A stretch of 64,000 nucleotides of DNA, taken from Synechococcus sp. WH 8020 (GTDB taxonomy: Bacteria; Cyanobacteriota; Cyanobacteriia; PCC-6307; Cyanobiaceae). The DNA is taken from positions 2,597,067 through 2,661,066 of the forward strand of contig NZ_CP011941.1 in NCBI RefSeq assembly GCF_001040845.1. Reading direction: 5' to 3'. The notes beneath the pieces were generated by a model. The model was not told the origin of the DNA, did not search any database, and saw only the letters and a program-made list of their open reading frames with translations. The position numbers and the translations under genes were made by a program. The stretch's first letter is position 1. Each line of letters begins with the position of its first letter. Positions 38,465 through 46,806 of the stretch are shown piece after piece.

Positions 38465-39043
38465 TTATTGCATTGCTTCCATTTTTTCGACTAGATGATT
38501 AAAGCAGCCATCAAGCAGCGAGAGGTCTTTTTGAGGATGATTAATTGTATAAGTTCTACTGCATTGTAATTGTAATTCTTTGAGGCAGATTACTAATGCA
38601 TTGATCGGTACTTCTAGAATTGAATAGAGTTCTTCAACGACCTTTAGTCCTTGTTTGTCCGTAATGTTTGTATCTCCTGCAGCCGTTCCGTAGATGCTGA
38701 TTCTGGCAAAGTGAAAGCAATCTCTCCAGCATGCCTCTGCTCTTTCTTTGGGATACAGTGATCCGCCTGGTTCTGTAATGTCAGGTATTCTTTTGAGGAG
38801 AATTCTTTTTGCTTCGTCAATTAATGCTGGTAACTTTGCTTGCAGCTCTTCCAGCTTATTCGCGTCGCTATGCGATCTGTTGCAGAGGACTTTTAATTCT
38901 TTAGCACTCAATAACCTTTTTTCTTGGTTTGCTGAAATTAGTATTTTCTGATGCTCTTCTGGTAGAAGAATATTTTTATGTAATCCGAAAAATTCTGCTT
39001 TTGCTGCAAGTTCTTTTGTTTTTTGAGTTTGATTGTGATTCAC
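38465..39043 (-). CDS. aplA: Allophycocyanin-like protein AplA
   Basis: A 192-residue phycobiliprotein-related protein: LVCNRSHSDANKLEELQAKL-type helices, GSLYPKERAEACWRDCFHFA with Cys105 in the position of the phycobiliprotein bilin cysteine, and ISIYGTAAGDTNITDKQGL. AplA-like proteins occur in the rod clusters of marine Synechococcus. The role is unknown; it might sense light or act as an auxiliary subunit. It overlaps its upstream partner by 4 bases. Confidence 0.72.
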   Translation of the reverse strand: MNHNQTQKTKELAAKAEFFGLHKNILLPEEHQKILISANQEKRLLSAKELKVLCNRSHSDANKLEELQAKLPALIDEAKRILLKRIPDITEPGGSLYPKERAEACWRDCFHFARISIYGTAAGDTNITDKQGLKVVEELYSILEVPINALVICLKELQLQCSRTYTINHPQKDLSLLDGCFNHLVEKMEAMQ

Positions 39044-39483
39044 TCTTGACTATTCTCTTGCTTGTTAGTGTCCATGATTGGTGAAGCTGTTAGCCAGCCA
39101 TGCCGTTCTAAATAAAACGCCCAGGTGATTTCTGATCCCAGTCCGGGACAGTGTTTGCTGGCTGCCTCTGCAATCTCATTGGGTATATCAAGAGATTCCA
39201 GTAGGTTTACAATGTCAATCGTTTTATCGATCTTGGTTGATCGTATTGCTGCTCCTACGATCCAGGTTAATTTTGTCTCAGATAATTCTACTTGGTTGCT
39301 TTCACATGCCAGAAGAACGTTTCCAGGATTAGAGATGTTCTTTAGTGTTTCTCCCCATAGTTTTATGTCCTCAGGTTTTAAATTTAGCCGCAAAATCCCG
39401 TTTCCGATATTGAAGTGAACTTCTTTTTCCTCAGAGCTATCCCTTAGCAGGGTTGACAGTGTCTGCTGGGCTGTGTTCTGCAT
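39040..39483 (-). CDS. Unknown protein coupled to aplA
   Basis: A 147-residue soluble protein (MQNTAQQTLSTLLRDSSEEK, LRLNLKPEDIKLWGETLKN, TWIVGAAIRSTKIDKTIDIV). No motif recognised. Its stop overlaps the aplA start by 4 bases, so both are translated from one message. Possibly a partner or lyase-like factor for AplA, but this is a guess from location. Confidence 0.65.
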   Translation of the reverse strand: MQNTAQQTLSTLLRDSSEEKEVHFNIGNGILRLNLKPEDIKLWGETLKNISNPGNVLLACESNQVELSETKLTWIVGAAIRSTKIDKTIDIVNLLESLDIPNEIAEAASKHCPGLGSEITWAFYLERHGWLTASPIMDTNKQENSQE

Positions 39484-40080
39484 TGTTAGGTTCTCCTCTC
39501 CCTTACGGCTTTCTGTACTTATTCATGTATTTTCTTCGTCGTCACCGGTTGATTACCGATAATTGCGGATTTCATCATCAATCTTTATAAATCCTCAACT
39601 TTTCAGGTTTGTCACTCCTTAGCGTGTTTGTTTGAATTTTTGCTCTTTCCCTTATCGTTAAGGTCTAAAGCAGGCTGTTCCGACTTTTGCCTTTTGCTGT
39701 TTCTGCAGCCGATTTTTTGTTTTCTGTTGACTTATGAACATGAGTCAACAGTCAATTGCATGATCGATCATTTTTGACATTTCTAATATTGGCACCTCTT
39801 TGGAGTCCTTTGGCGGGCTCCTCAATCCTTTCCATGACTGGCAGTTGTGCCTTCTTGTTGGGTTGAGCGTACAGCTGGTCAGGTTCTTTGCGTGAATTCT
39901 CGGTTCAGCATCGGATACCTTGTGATGGGTCTTCTTTTTGTATCTGTTTTGTTCTTGGCTTTTGGTTTTTAGCATTTCTACTCATTCCCCAACTCTATCC
40001 CCTGCCAAGGTGCAGATTACAGTGGACATTTTCACTGCAATCGATATCATCAGCTTTCGATTAGCACGGAGATCTCTCCC
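39484..40080. other. Long AT-rich intergenic region upstream of the aplA pair
   Basis: Almost 600 bases without a supported gene. It holds a 9-bp perfect inverted repeat (39724-39751) and a short palindrome TGATCGATCA at 39761-39770. It probably carries the promoter of the aplA pair and that of the 40081 gene. A 76-codon minus frame (39745-39975) lacks any protein-like character. Confidence 0.45.
39724..39751. repeat. Inverted repeat CTGTTGACT / AGTCAACAG
   Basis: Two perfect 9-base arms (39724-39732 and 39743-39751) separated by 10 bases. There is no adjacent T-run, so this looks more like an operator or a cruciform than a terminator. Confidence 0.6.
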
Positions 40081-40509
40081 ATGGCCATTTCTAGTCATGA
40101 CATGATTCCCCAATTGAGTGGTCAACTTCACATGATCAGTGAGATTGCTGAATCTTTGACCCTCAGATTACTTGCGCTAGAAGAACGACATAACGAACTC
40201 TCCTCCCGTTTGGAGTCTGTTGAGCCAGATCAGGCCGAGGATTCTGATAGCTGCTTATTGCTCGCTGATAGCAGCGATCGTCTCGTACAACTACGCGGTT
40301 TGTTGAATGAGCGATCTGAAGACGAGGCACCTGTCGAGACACCTAGTCTTGGGCTTGTGAGCGATTCACATGACAATTTAGACACTGCTCAGGATGAATC
40401 CGAGGATTTTGATTTTGAGCAAACGGAGTACGTCAATGATTCACAGGAATCACCCTTAGAAACGTTGGATCTAGGACTCGATCAGAGCGACGAATTGCTT
40501 TCAGCCTGA
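40081..40509 (+). CDS. Acidic coiled-coil hypothetical protein
   Basis: A 142-residue protein. The N-terminal part has a probable helix with heptad spacing (MISEIAESLTLRLLALEERH, NELSSRLESVE), followed by a low-complexity acidic tail full of Asp, Glu and Ser. No membrane segment and no cysteine cluster. Function unknown. Its stop overlaps the 3' end of the convergent minus-strand gene by 9 bases. Confidence 0.6.
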   Translation: MAISSHDMIPQLSGQLHMISEIAESLTLRLLALEERHNELSSRLESVEPDQAEDSDSCLLLADSSDRLVQLRGLLNERSEDEAPVETPSLGLVSDSHDNLDTAQDESEDFDFEQTEYVNDSQESPLETLDLGLDQSDELLSA

Positions 40510-40755
40510 TGGGTTCGATCCATCCAGGTTGAGCAATCGAACTCTGAAGATGGCGATTTGACGAGCTTGTTCAGGTTCTGATTGCAAAAATGGATGTTCA
40601 TCCATTTTTGCAATCACTGCATCGATTCGCTGTTCAATGGGTAGCTCTGCAAATTGCGCTGCTTTTGCTGATTGCTTCCATGTTCGGTCGAACACCATCG
40701 CAAATCCGTCGGGATTATTAAAGGTTCGATCATCATCGATAGGTACGCGAATCAT
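40501..40755 (-). CDS. Small conserved-looking hypothetical protein, 84 residues
   Basis: MIRVPIDDDRTFNNPDGFAM, FDRTWKQSAKAAQFAELPIE, and a C-terminus ending RLLNLDGSNPSG. A compact soluble protein with no known motif. Its sequence includes the codons for VIAKMDEHPFLQ, which form a perfect 17-bp inverted repeat at the DNA level. Confidence 0.6.
   Translation of the reverse strand: MIRVPIDDDRTFNNPDGFAMVFDRTWKQSAKAAQFAELPIEQRIDAVIAKMDEHPFLQSEPEQARQIAIFRVRLLNLDGSNPSG
40580..40615. repeat. Perfect 17-bp inverted repeat inside a coding sequence
   Basis: The arm GATTGCAAAAATGGATG (40580-40596), two bases TT, then its exact complement CATCCATTTTTGCAATC (40599-40615). It lies within the 84-residue minus-strand gene and stays in frame there. 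On RNA it would form a very stable hairpin with a tiny loop. Confidence 0.85.
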
Positions 40756-40860
40756 TGGCTTTTGGTTTTAGATTTCAGAATCTAGTTTTGATCTGGGGCC
40801 ATTCGACAATTGGCCACTTTAAGCATTCAAATTGGTCGATCAGTGTTGCCTTAAAGGGCT

Positions 40861-41097
40861 TTGAAGGCATTTTTGCCGATTTTGATTCAATGTGCCAAGT
40901 CTAAACGGCATGCTATCTGGGCGACCCAGCGCACCCTTCTTGGTCCCTTAGAACTCTATTCTCTAGCATCACCAAAGGCCTCGAGCACCCATATCTGGCC
41001 CCTTTTGAAGGAGCAGATGTCTGGTCATTCAGTGGACTGGCTTTTATCAGCCGTGTTGACGTATGAAGTTGTCGAAAAACCGTTTGTACCCCCCTGA
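40861..41097 (+). CDS. Possible small protein, TTG start
   Basis: A 78-codon frame with no ATG, from TTG 40861 to TGA 41097. The residues (QCAKSKRHAIWATQRTLLG, GPLELYSLASPKASSTHIWP, SVDWLLSAVLTYEVVEKPF) have a plausible protein-like composition. Without a start signal or homologue it remains doubtful. Confidence 0.3.
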   Translation: MKAFLPILIQCAKSKRHAIWATQRTLLGPLELYSLASPKASSTHIWPLLKEQMSGHSVDWLLSAVLTYEVVEKPFVPP

Positions 41098-41257
41098 ATA
41101 GTCAGTCATGGAAAGAATTTCTGAGAGGTTTTACTTGTTTGCTAAGCAATTCATGGTTGGGAAACCCATTTCTTAGGCTTTGATTCTTCCGAATTCGAGC
41201 TATTTCAATGTGTATGTGTCAGGATTTGATTGATTTCAAGAATTTATGGTCTCGTCT

Positions 41258-42046
41258 TCATCGTTTCATGTAAGCATTGGCGTACTGATCAATAAGACTG
41301 GCGTTGTAACGTCTGGAGGATAAGACCTCCGTTATTCGATGTGCCATGGCTCTAGATGTTGCGGAATATTGTTGTCCGAGTGGTTTCAGCTTTTTTCCTT
41401 TCTCTCTCAGTGTGGTGAGTTTGCCTGCTCGATATTGCTCTTCAGCTAGATCGATAACGTCTCCATGACTATTTTCAAGCCACCAGTGGTAATCATCAGT
41501 TTCTTCATGTTTGCGCGAACCTCTGACGCAGTCAAACTCTTTCCAGAAAAAGCGATGCAGCGTATGCATGGTGAACAAGTGCCATCCTCTCGTCTGATCA
41601 GGTGATCTAGGGAGAGATCCTTTCGAAATTTTCTCTTGTTTTTCTGTCGGGATTGCCACTTCAAGCTCTCTTTCGATCTCAAGAGTGGAATGCAACCATT
41701 TTTTCCCTTTCGGCCTCTGCTCTTGAAGCATGCCTATTGGATTGATAAAGAGATCTAGGAAGCACTGGGAAATCGTCAGGATATTTTGAACTGTTGAAGG
41801 GATTGAGAGGTCTCCATCACAGAATTGACCTGATGGAAAAATCCCATCCGTGTGTGGCTTTAAGACCCTCTTGCCATCGACACATAAATGCCCGGATCGA
41901 CTAGAAAGAATAAAACCCATATGGGCAATGCAGACTTTTCCTGGACGATTCAATTTGTTTACTTTACCGCGGCATGAAGGACTCCTTCGGCTTTTAAGTA
42001 CATCTTTATCTTTTATTCGCTGATCTAACATCACCAGCCTGTCCAC
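41258..42046 (-). CDS. Hypothetical protein with YunG-like C-terminal domain
   Basis: A 262-residue protein. The N-terminal half is basic and unrecognised. From about residue 150, GWHLFTMHTLHRFFWKEFDC, DYHWWLENSHGDVIDLAEEQ and REKGKKLKPLGQQYSATSRA resemble the His-x-Trp ... Asp-Leu-Thr/Ala-x-x-Gln-Tyr pattern I associate with YunG-like proteins of bacteria and phages. That would point to a cysteine-peptidase-like fold. It stands alone in an AT-rich, ORFan-rich stretch. Confidence 0.5.
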   Translation of the reverse strand: MDRLVMLDQRIKDKDVLKSRRSPSCRGKVNKLNRPGKVCIAHMGFILSSRSGHLCVDGKRVLKPHTDGIFPSGQFCDGDLSIPSTVQNILTISQCFLDLFINPIGMLQEQRPKGKKWLHSTLEIERELEVAIPTEKQEKISKGSLPRSPDQTRGWHLFTMHTLHRFFWKEFDCVRGSRKHEETDDYHWWLENSHGDVIDLAEEQYRAGKLTTLREKGKKLKPLGQQYSATSRAMAHRITEVLSSRRYNASLIDQYANAYMKR

Positions 42047-42708
42047 GAAGGCCTGGATGCACTGCCAGCTTGAGTCGGCTCAGCAATGTTCACCTTGATC
42101 TCTTCTCTATGCACGTCCAGGATCTGGATTCAATCGAAATCTGATGGGCTTCATCCATTGTTGGAATTCTTTTCGGGTTCGGTGGTGTGATTCCATTTTT
42201 TGATGTTTCTGAGTTGTTTCAGCCAAATACCAGCACCATTTGTGCTCTCAATTGTGCCGTTGTGGGCTTTTCTTTGTCAGATGCTGGGGGTCTTGTGGAA
42301 CCATTGAATTCATAACCATTGCAAGAATATACAGTGCATTCTCACGGTGCTTCTGTTTTGTATTGTTGTACATTGAGACAGCGTTCTTGGTGTGACTGAA
42401 GAACACTTTGCTCCCCTATTCCGTTGATAAGACTTGTTCTTTGTTTCATCCGAGATCGGTGTAGAAAGCTCGTTATGACGTAATCCGTTGCTCATTCGAC
42501 GATTGTGCCTGCTTGATTGCTTGCTGGATTGTTGAATTCACAGCCAAAGTTGTTTCTCGAATATTTCTTGACTCTGAGCCGCTTACGTTTTTGCTCATAA
42601 GCGGAAGATAGTCAGGCTGTTTGCTTCTGTAACGGTGTCTGCAATTCATGCACCGAGTGGCTGGCGGTTTTGCCGCTTAGGCAAGATGGCTGTTTCAGCG
42701 TTCGCTTT
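42047..42708. other. Long intergenic region, no gene recognised
   Basis: About 660 bases without a supported reading frame. A 7-bp hairpin CCGCTTA/TAAGCGG is near 42580-42605. A 61-codon minus frame (42310-42495) has no convincing composition. Confidence 0.45.
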
Positions 42709-42906
42709 ATGACATACGAGCAAGAGGTCATCATTAAGTGCGCCATCAAGGGCACCCTTGGTGGTCTTGACAGGAAAATGACGTCTGAGGAGCTTGATGA
42801 GCTGCTCAATGGGTCACAGGATTGGAGGAAGCACTTAGTGATTGAGGAGATCACCGAGGTGGCCACCATTCATGCGGGCCGTCGTCGTCCGGAAATTGAG
42901 GATTGA
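42709..42906 (+). CDS. Small hypothetical protein, 65 residues
   Basis: From ATG 42709: MTYEQEVIIKCAIKGTLGGL, then KMTSEELDELLNGSQDWRKH and TEVATIHAGRRRPEIED. Charged, soluble, two probable helices. The upstream 13 codons of the open frame look like leader. No function recognised. Confidence 0.5.
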   Translation: MTYEQEVIIKCAIKGTLGGLDRKMTSEELDELLNGSQDWRKHLVIEEITEVATIHAGRRRPEIED

Positions 42907-43020
42907 TGAAGGCTCTGCCCAAGTGCAGATCAATCTCATGCAGCCAACTGTTCAAGCTTCGAGGTGATCAATCAGCAAGCTGTGGATCACAGCGTTGCTG
43001 TGTTGATCAAATGCAGTGAA

Positions 43021-43093
43021 TGCCAGGACCCAGATTTGAACTGGGGACACGGCGATTTTCAGTCGCCTGCTCTACCAACTGAGCTATCCCGGC
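43021..43093 (-). tRNA. tRNA-Phe (GAA)
   Basis: A 73-base cloverleaf on the minus strand: acceptor GCCGGGA with TCCTGGC, anticodon loop ACTGAAAATC carrying GAA, and T-arm CCCAG TTCAAAT CTGGG. The discriminator is A. Confidence 0.97.
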
Positions 43094-43123
43094 ACGTCGT
43101 TTTCACGACACCGGAATCTTAAA

Positions 43124-43753
43124 TCACGGGGTGCGTCCTAGGCAGATCAATCCGCTGACCTCCCACCCTGCGTTCTTTAACGTTTTTATGGCTTCTTGAG
43201 CCGTGGCCCCAGTGGTGAGGATGTCATCGACAATCCAAGTGGGTGTTGCAGAAACGCGCCTGGAGCGCTGATCTGGATGGATCGCGAAGGCTGCTTTCAT
43301 ATTGACCAGCCGCTGACGGCGACTGAGGTGGTGTTGGCCCACGGTGGGCCGACACCGTTTCAGTAGCGACTTGGTGGTGCGTCCAAGGCTCCGGCAGATC
43401 AATGCCGGTAGCGGATTGGCTCGCTTGTCCGCTTTCCAACTGGGGATTGGAACCAAGAGAGCCTTGGTCGGAAGGGTTTGCTGCAGAGCGAAGGTCAGCG
43501 CCTTCAACGCTGAAAAGTCGTGATTGTGCCTTAGCCGTAGGATTTCTCGGCGAAGCTCTCCTTGATACCAACCAGCTGCGTGGAAGTGAACAGGGGTGAT
43601 GCCCTGCAGTCCCAATGTCATGAGCCCCAGCTTTCGCCTGCACTCGCTGCAGGGTTGATCAGCGTTTTGATGGGTTGGGATCACCCTCTTGCAAATCGGG
43701 CAAGAAGGCACAACGAAGAGATCCTGCAGGCAATCGTGGAGTGCGGTCAGCAA
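43124..43753 (-). CDS. comF: ComF family phosphoribosyltransferase-like protein
   Basis: A 209-residue protein with an N-terminal zinc finger (CPICKRVIPTH ... CSECRRK) and a PRTase-type fold ending in the PRPP loop TWIVDDILTTGATAQEA. ComF proteins assist uptake or processing of DNA in natural transformation. dprA is also present in the window, at 53394. No other competence gene is nearby. Confidence 0.85.
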   Translation of the reverse strand: MLTALHDCLQDLFVVPSCPICKRVIPTHQNADQPCSECRRKLGLMTLGLQGITPVHFHAAGWYQGELRREILRLRHNHDFSALKALTFALQQTLPTKALLVPIPSWKADKRANPLPALICRSLGRTTKSLLKRCRPTVGQHHLSRRQRLVNMKAAFAIHPDQRSRRVSATPTWIVDDILTTGATAQEAIKTLKNAGWEVSGLICLGRTP

Positions 43754-43772
43754 GGCGACAGAACGACTGCCT

Positions 43773-44060
43773 TCAGGATTCCCCTTTGCTGCCGTTAGAG
43801 GGCATCGCTCTCAGCATCGCCACCATGGTGCGGTGGGCGTCCTCACTGTCAGTGAGTGTGTGATCAAACGGGATCCTGAGGGGTTTCCCATCGACTTCAA
43901 GGCTCATGGCATCAGTGCCTACGGCTGTCATGGTGGCAATGTTGGCAGCACTGACTCCTCCGTAATGGAGGGCGAACTGAAGCACTGCATCGCCATGGTC
44001 GTCATTCATGTGACGACAGATGCGTTCGCTAACAGCGGGGGTAAGCGGATCAGCGGTCAT
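43773..44060 (-). CDS. DUF2470 domain protein
   Basis: A 95-residue protein with the DUF2470 pattern: ERICRHMNDDHGDAVLQFAL, VGTDAMSLEVDG, and FDHTLTDSEDAHRTMVAML. The domain is also the C-terminal part of haem-binding HugZ-like proteins. A function in haem handling is possible but not shown. It starts 36 bases after the stop of the small membrane ORF. Confidence 0.8.
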   Translation of the reverse strand: MTADPLTPAVSERICRHMNDDHGDAVLQFALHYGGVSAANIATMTAVGTDAMSLEVDGKPLRIPFDHTLTDSEDAHRTMVAMLRAMPSNGSKGES

Positions 44061-44096
44061 GGTTGGAAGGGGCGGAGGTGAGGGTGGTGAAGTGGC

Positions 44097-44210
44097 TTAG
44101 CTAAAGCGTTGCCAGAGCAGGATGGCGAGCCGAAACCCGCTGAATCCCACATATCCGGCAAGCACGATGAACAGGCCAATGGCAAGGCCATCTCGAAGTC
44201 GGTTGGGCAA
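44097..44210 (-). CDS. Small single-pass membrane protein, 37 residues
   Basis: Directly after the sugar-kinase stop, the same frame continues as TEPLPNRLRDGLAIGLFIVL, then AGYVGFSGFRLAILLWQRFS and stop. This makes a membrane helix of about 20 residues. There is no ATG; TTG 44210 gives 37 residues and an ACG at 44228 would give 43. The hydrophobic order looks real, but the start is open. Confidence 0.4.
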   Translation of the reverse strand: MPNRLRDGLAIGLFIVLAGYVGFSGFRLAILLWQRFS

Positions 44211-44228
44211 GGGTTCGGTGATGCTCGT

Positions 44229-45500
44229 TTAATTCTCCCTTAGATGAATCGTCTTGTCTGGTGCTTTCACAGCCTGTAGAGCTAAACGAGCGACGCCTGC
44301 AGCTGGTGGTGTGTTGCAACTGCGGATAGGAACGCAGAGTTGGCGCTCGCGCAGACGACGCCATTGAGGATTGCGCGCTCCGCCTCCAAGGGTCACGATC
44401 TTTTTCGGAGGATCAGCACCAAGGCTTGTGAGGCGTTGCCATCCCGCCTGTTCGATGGTCGTTAAACCCTCTAAGAGGCCGTGTAGATAAAGGGAATCGC
44501 TCACAGGCCGGGGCATGAGGATGGGTTCAAGGTTGGGGTCATCAACGGGAAACCGCTCTCCGCATCTGGGAAGTGGGCGCAGCTGTAAGCCGCTGATTTG
44601 ATCAGGATCGATCTGACGGCTTAGTTCAGCGAGGTCGATATCAGGAAAGAGTTGTTTCAGCACTGCAGCTCCAGCATTGGAGGCTCCTCCGCATAACCAA
44701 CGCCCCCCCACGCGATGGTTGGAGGTCCCTGGCCATGGAGCGAGGGGCTGATCGGTGAATCGTTTCAGAACCAAGGTGCTTCCCAGCACTGTGATGCCCT
44801 CGTCGTCTTCTGCATCAGCGGTGAGAACGGCCGCGTTGGAATCGGTTGTCCCGGCTACAACGAGTAGATCTTCTGGCAGGTCTAGATCTTTGGCCCGTTG
44901 CGGCGAAACGGGGCCAAACACTGAGCCACTGGCGCGAATCTCTGGAAGTGCCTCCCACCAGGGTTGCCTGATAAAGCTGTCGGGCCACGATTGTTTGTTC
45001 AGGTCCCATCCCAGTCGAAGGTTGTTGCCTTCCTCCCCATAGCTCCAATCGTCAAGAAGCCAGCCGCTGATCCAGTCGGCTTGATGGCGAAGCAGGAGAG
45101 GGGCTTGGTGTTGTTCGACTAGGTGCAGCGCCCTCGCAAGGCTTCCGCTAGCGCTGGAAGCTGGTCCACCCTGTGGACTTAAGTCTCGGAGCTGATCCAG
45201 GACATTGGGGCATGCCAATGAATAGGGCAAGGCCTCAGCAAGGGGGAGGCCCTGTTGATCGCAGGCCAGCAGCGTTCCTGAGGTGCCATCCGCTGCGATG
45301 GCTTTGAGGCGATGGCGGTAGTCAGGTTTGAGGCGTCCGATCAATGCGCAACATCGGTCGCGCCAGTCGAAGGGGTTGACCAGGCCGATCTGATAAGGCG
45401 CGCTTTCGGTCTGGAGTAGGGCACAGTTGCTATCGATGACAGCAATGCGGACCCCGCTGGTGCCTAGGTCAATGCCGAGCACCAGCGGATCTTGGCTCAT
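44229..45500 (-). CDS. FGGY-family carbohydrate kinase (xylulokinase-like)
   Basis: A 423-residue sugar kinase of the FGGY family: the N-terminal phosphate loop VLGIDLGTSGVRIAVID, the substrate region IAADGTSGTLLACDQQG, GTTDSNAAVL, and the C-terminal GGGARNPQWRRL. It phosphorylates a pentulose or similar sugar; the specificity cannot be read. It starts 9 bases after the metK stop and may be cotranscribed. Confidence 0.85.
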   Translation of the reverse strand: MSQDPLVLGIDLGTSGVRIAVIDSNCALLQTESAPYQIGLVNPFDWRDRCCALIGRLKPDYRHRLKAIAADGTSGTLLACDQQGLPLAEALPYSLACPNVLDQLRDLSPQGGPASSASGSLARALHLVEQHQAPLLLRHQADWISGWLLDDWSYGEEGNNLRLGWDLNKQSWPDSFIRQPWWEALPEIRASGSVFGPVSPQRAKDLDLPEDLLVVAGTTDSNAAVLTADAEDDEGITVLGSTLVLKRFTDQPLAPWPGTSNHRVGGRWLCGGASNAGAAVLKQLFPDIDLAELSRQIDPDQISGLQLRPLPRCGERFPVDDPNLEPILMPRPVSDSLYLHGLLEGLTTIEQAGWQRLTSLGADPPKKIVTLGGGARNPQWRRLRERQLCVPIRSCNTPPAAGVARLALQAVKAPDKTIHLREN

Positions 45501-45509
45501 GTGTTGCGC

Positions 45510-46769
45510 TTAGAGGCTGCTTCCGGTTTGGATGCGGTTCGCTTCTGCCTGCTTCAGGGCTGCAGCTTTGTCATTGACGTCTTCCCAGGGCAAGTTCAGA
45601 TCTGGACGGCCAAAGTGCCCGTAGGCAGCTGTATCGCGGTAGAAGCGCCCACCGTTGATGGAAGGCATTTCCCGCAGCTTGAACTGCTCGATGATGGCGC
45701 CAGGACGGAGGTCGAAGTGCTCTTGCACGAGGTCGGTGAGCTCAGCATTGGACACCTTGCCTGTACCGAATGACTCCACAAGGATGGACACCGGTTTGGC
45801 GACTCCGATGGCATAGCTCAGTTGAACTTCTGCACGATTCGCAAGGCCTGAAGCGACGAGTGCTTTCGCCACGTAGCGCGCGGCGTAGGCAGCGGAGCGA
45901 TCCACCTTGGTGGGATCTTTGCCGGAGAAAGCACCACCACCATGACGGGCATAGCCGCCATAGGTATCGACGATGATCTTCCGACCCGTGAGACCGGCAT
46001 CACCCTGTGGACCGCCGACCACGAATTTGCCCGTGGGGTTGACCAGATAGCGGCAATTGGCGCGATCGGGTTTGAGGGGTAGGTCTGCTGTCGCTGGCAG
46101 CACAACGTGGGTCCAAAGGTCCTCACTGATGCGATTGCGAACCTCCTGTTCATCGGTTAAGCCAGTCACCTCGGCGGTGTGTTGGGTTGAGATCAGGATG
46201 GTGTCGATCTCAACTGGCTTGTCATTTTCATAGACAACGCTCACCTGGGTCTTGCCGTCAGGGAGCAGGTAATCGAGTGTTCCGTTATGGCGGACTTCGG
46301 CCAGGCGCCTAGCAAGCCTGTGGGCAAGGCTGATGGGCAAAGGCATCAGCTCAGGCGTTTCATTGCAGGCGTAGCCAAACATGATGCCTTGATCACCGGC
46401 TCCGACCTTGTCGAGGGGATCGCCAGCGTGATCATCGGCTTCATCAACGCCCTGGGCAATATCAGGGGATTGTTGGTCAAGGGCAACGAGTACGGCACAG
46501 CTGGTGGCGTCAAAGCCACCGGCTCGCGCGCCGCTATAGCCGATATCTCGGATCACATCGCGTACGAGATGGATGAAATCCACCTGGGCTTTGGAGGTGA
46601 CTTCACCTGTGATCATGCACAGACCGGTATTCACAACCGTTTCGCAGGCCACCCGGCTCGTGCTGTCTTGAGCTAGTAGAGCATCCAACACCGCATCACT
46701 GACTTGATCGCAGATCTTGTCGGGATGGCCTTCCGTGACGGATTCGGAAGTGAAAACGTATCGACTCAT
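45510..46769 (-). CDS. metK: S-adenosylmethionine synthetase
   Basis: A 419-residue enzyme making SAM from methionine and [38 protein letters not shown] (signature 1), [16 protein letters not shown] (signature 2). Full length. It lies between a HAD hydrolase gene and the sugar kinase. No SAM riboswitch recognised upstream. Confidence 0.97.
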   Translation of the reverse strand: MSRYVFTSESVTEGHPDKICDQVSDAVLDALLAQDSTSRVACETVVNTGLCMITGEVTSKAQVDFIHLVRDVIRDIGYSGARAGGFDATSCAVLVALDQQSPDIAQGVDEADDHAGDPLDKVGAGDQGIMFGYACNETPELMPLPISLAHRLARRLAEVRHNGTLDYLLPDGKTQVSVVYENDKPVEIDTILISTQHTAEVTGLTDEQEVRNRISEDLWTHVVLPATADLPLKPDRANCRYLVNPTGKFVVGGPQGDAGLTGRKIIVDTYGGYARHGGGAFSGKDPTKVDRSAAYAARYVAKALVASGLANRAEVQLSYAIGVAKPVSILVESFGTGKVSNAELTDLVQEHFDLRPGAIIEQFKLREMPSINGGRFYRDTAAYGHFGRPDLNLPWEDVNDKAAALKQAEANRIQTGSSL

Positions 46770-46806
46770 AAGTGTTTAGGGCGTGGAGGGATTTTACGGG
46801 TTGCCC

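Noticed and set aside
39745..39975. A 76-codon minus frame in the aplA upstream region
   Set aside because: Composition is Lys/Ser/Cys-scattered without pattern, and it lies across the inverted repeat.
43021..43093. A tRNA-Phe attachment repeat
   Set aside because: I looked for a second copy of the tRNA 3' end in the preceding ORFan stretch and saw none, so no att site is claimed.
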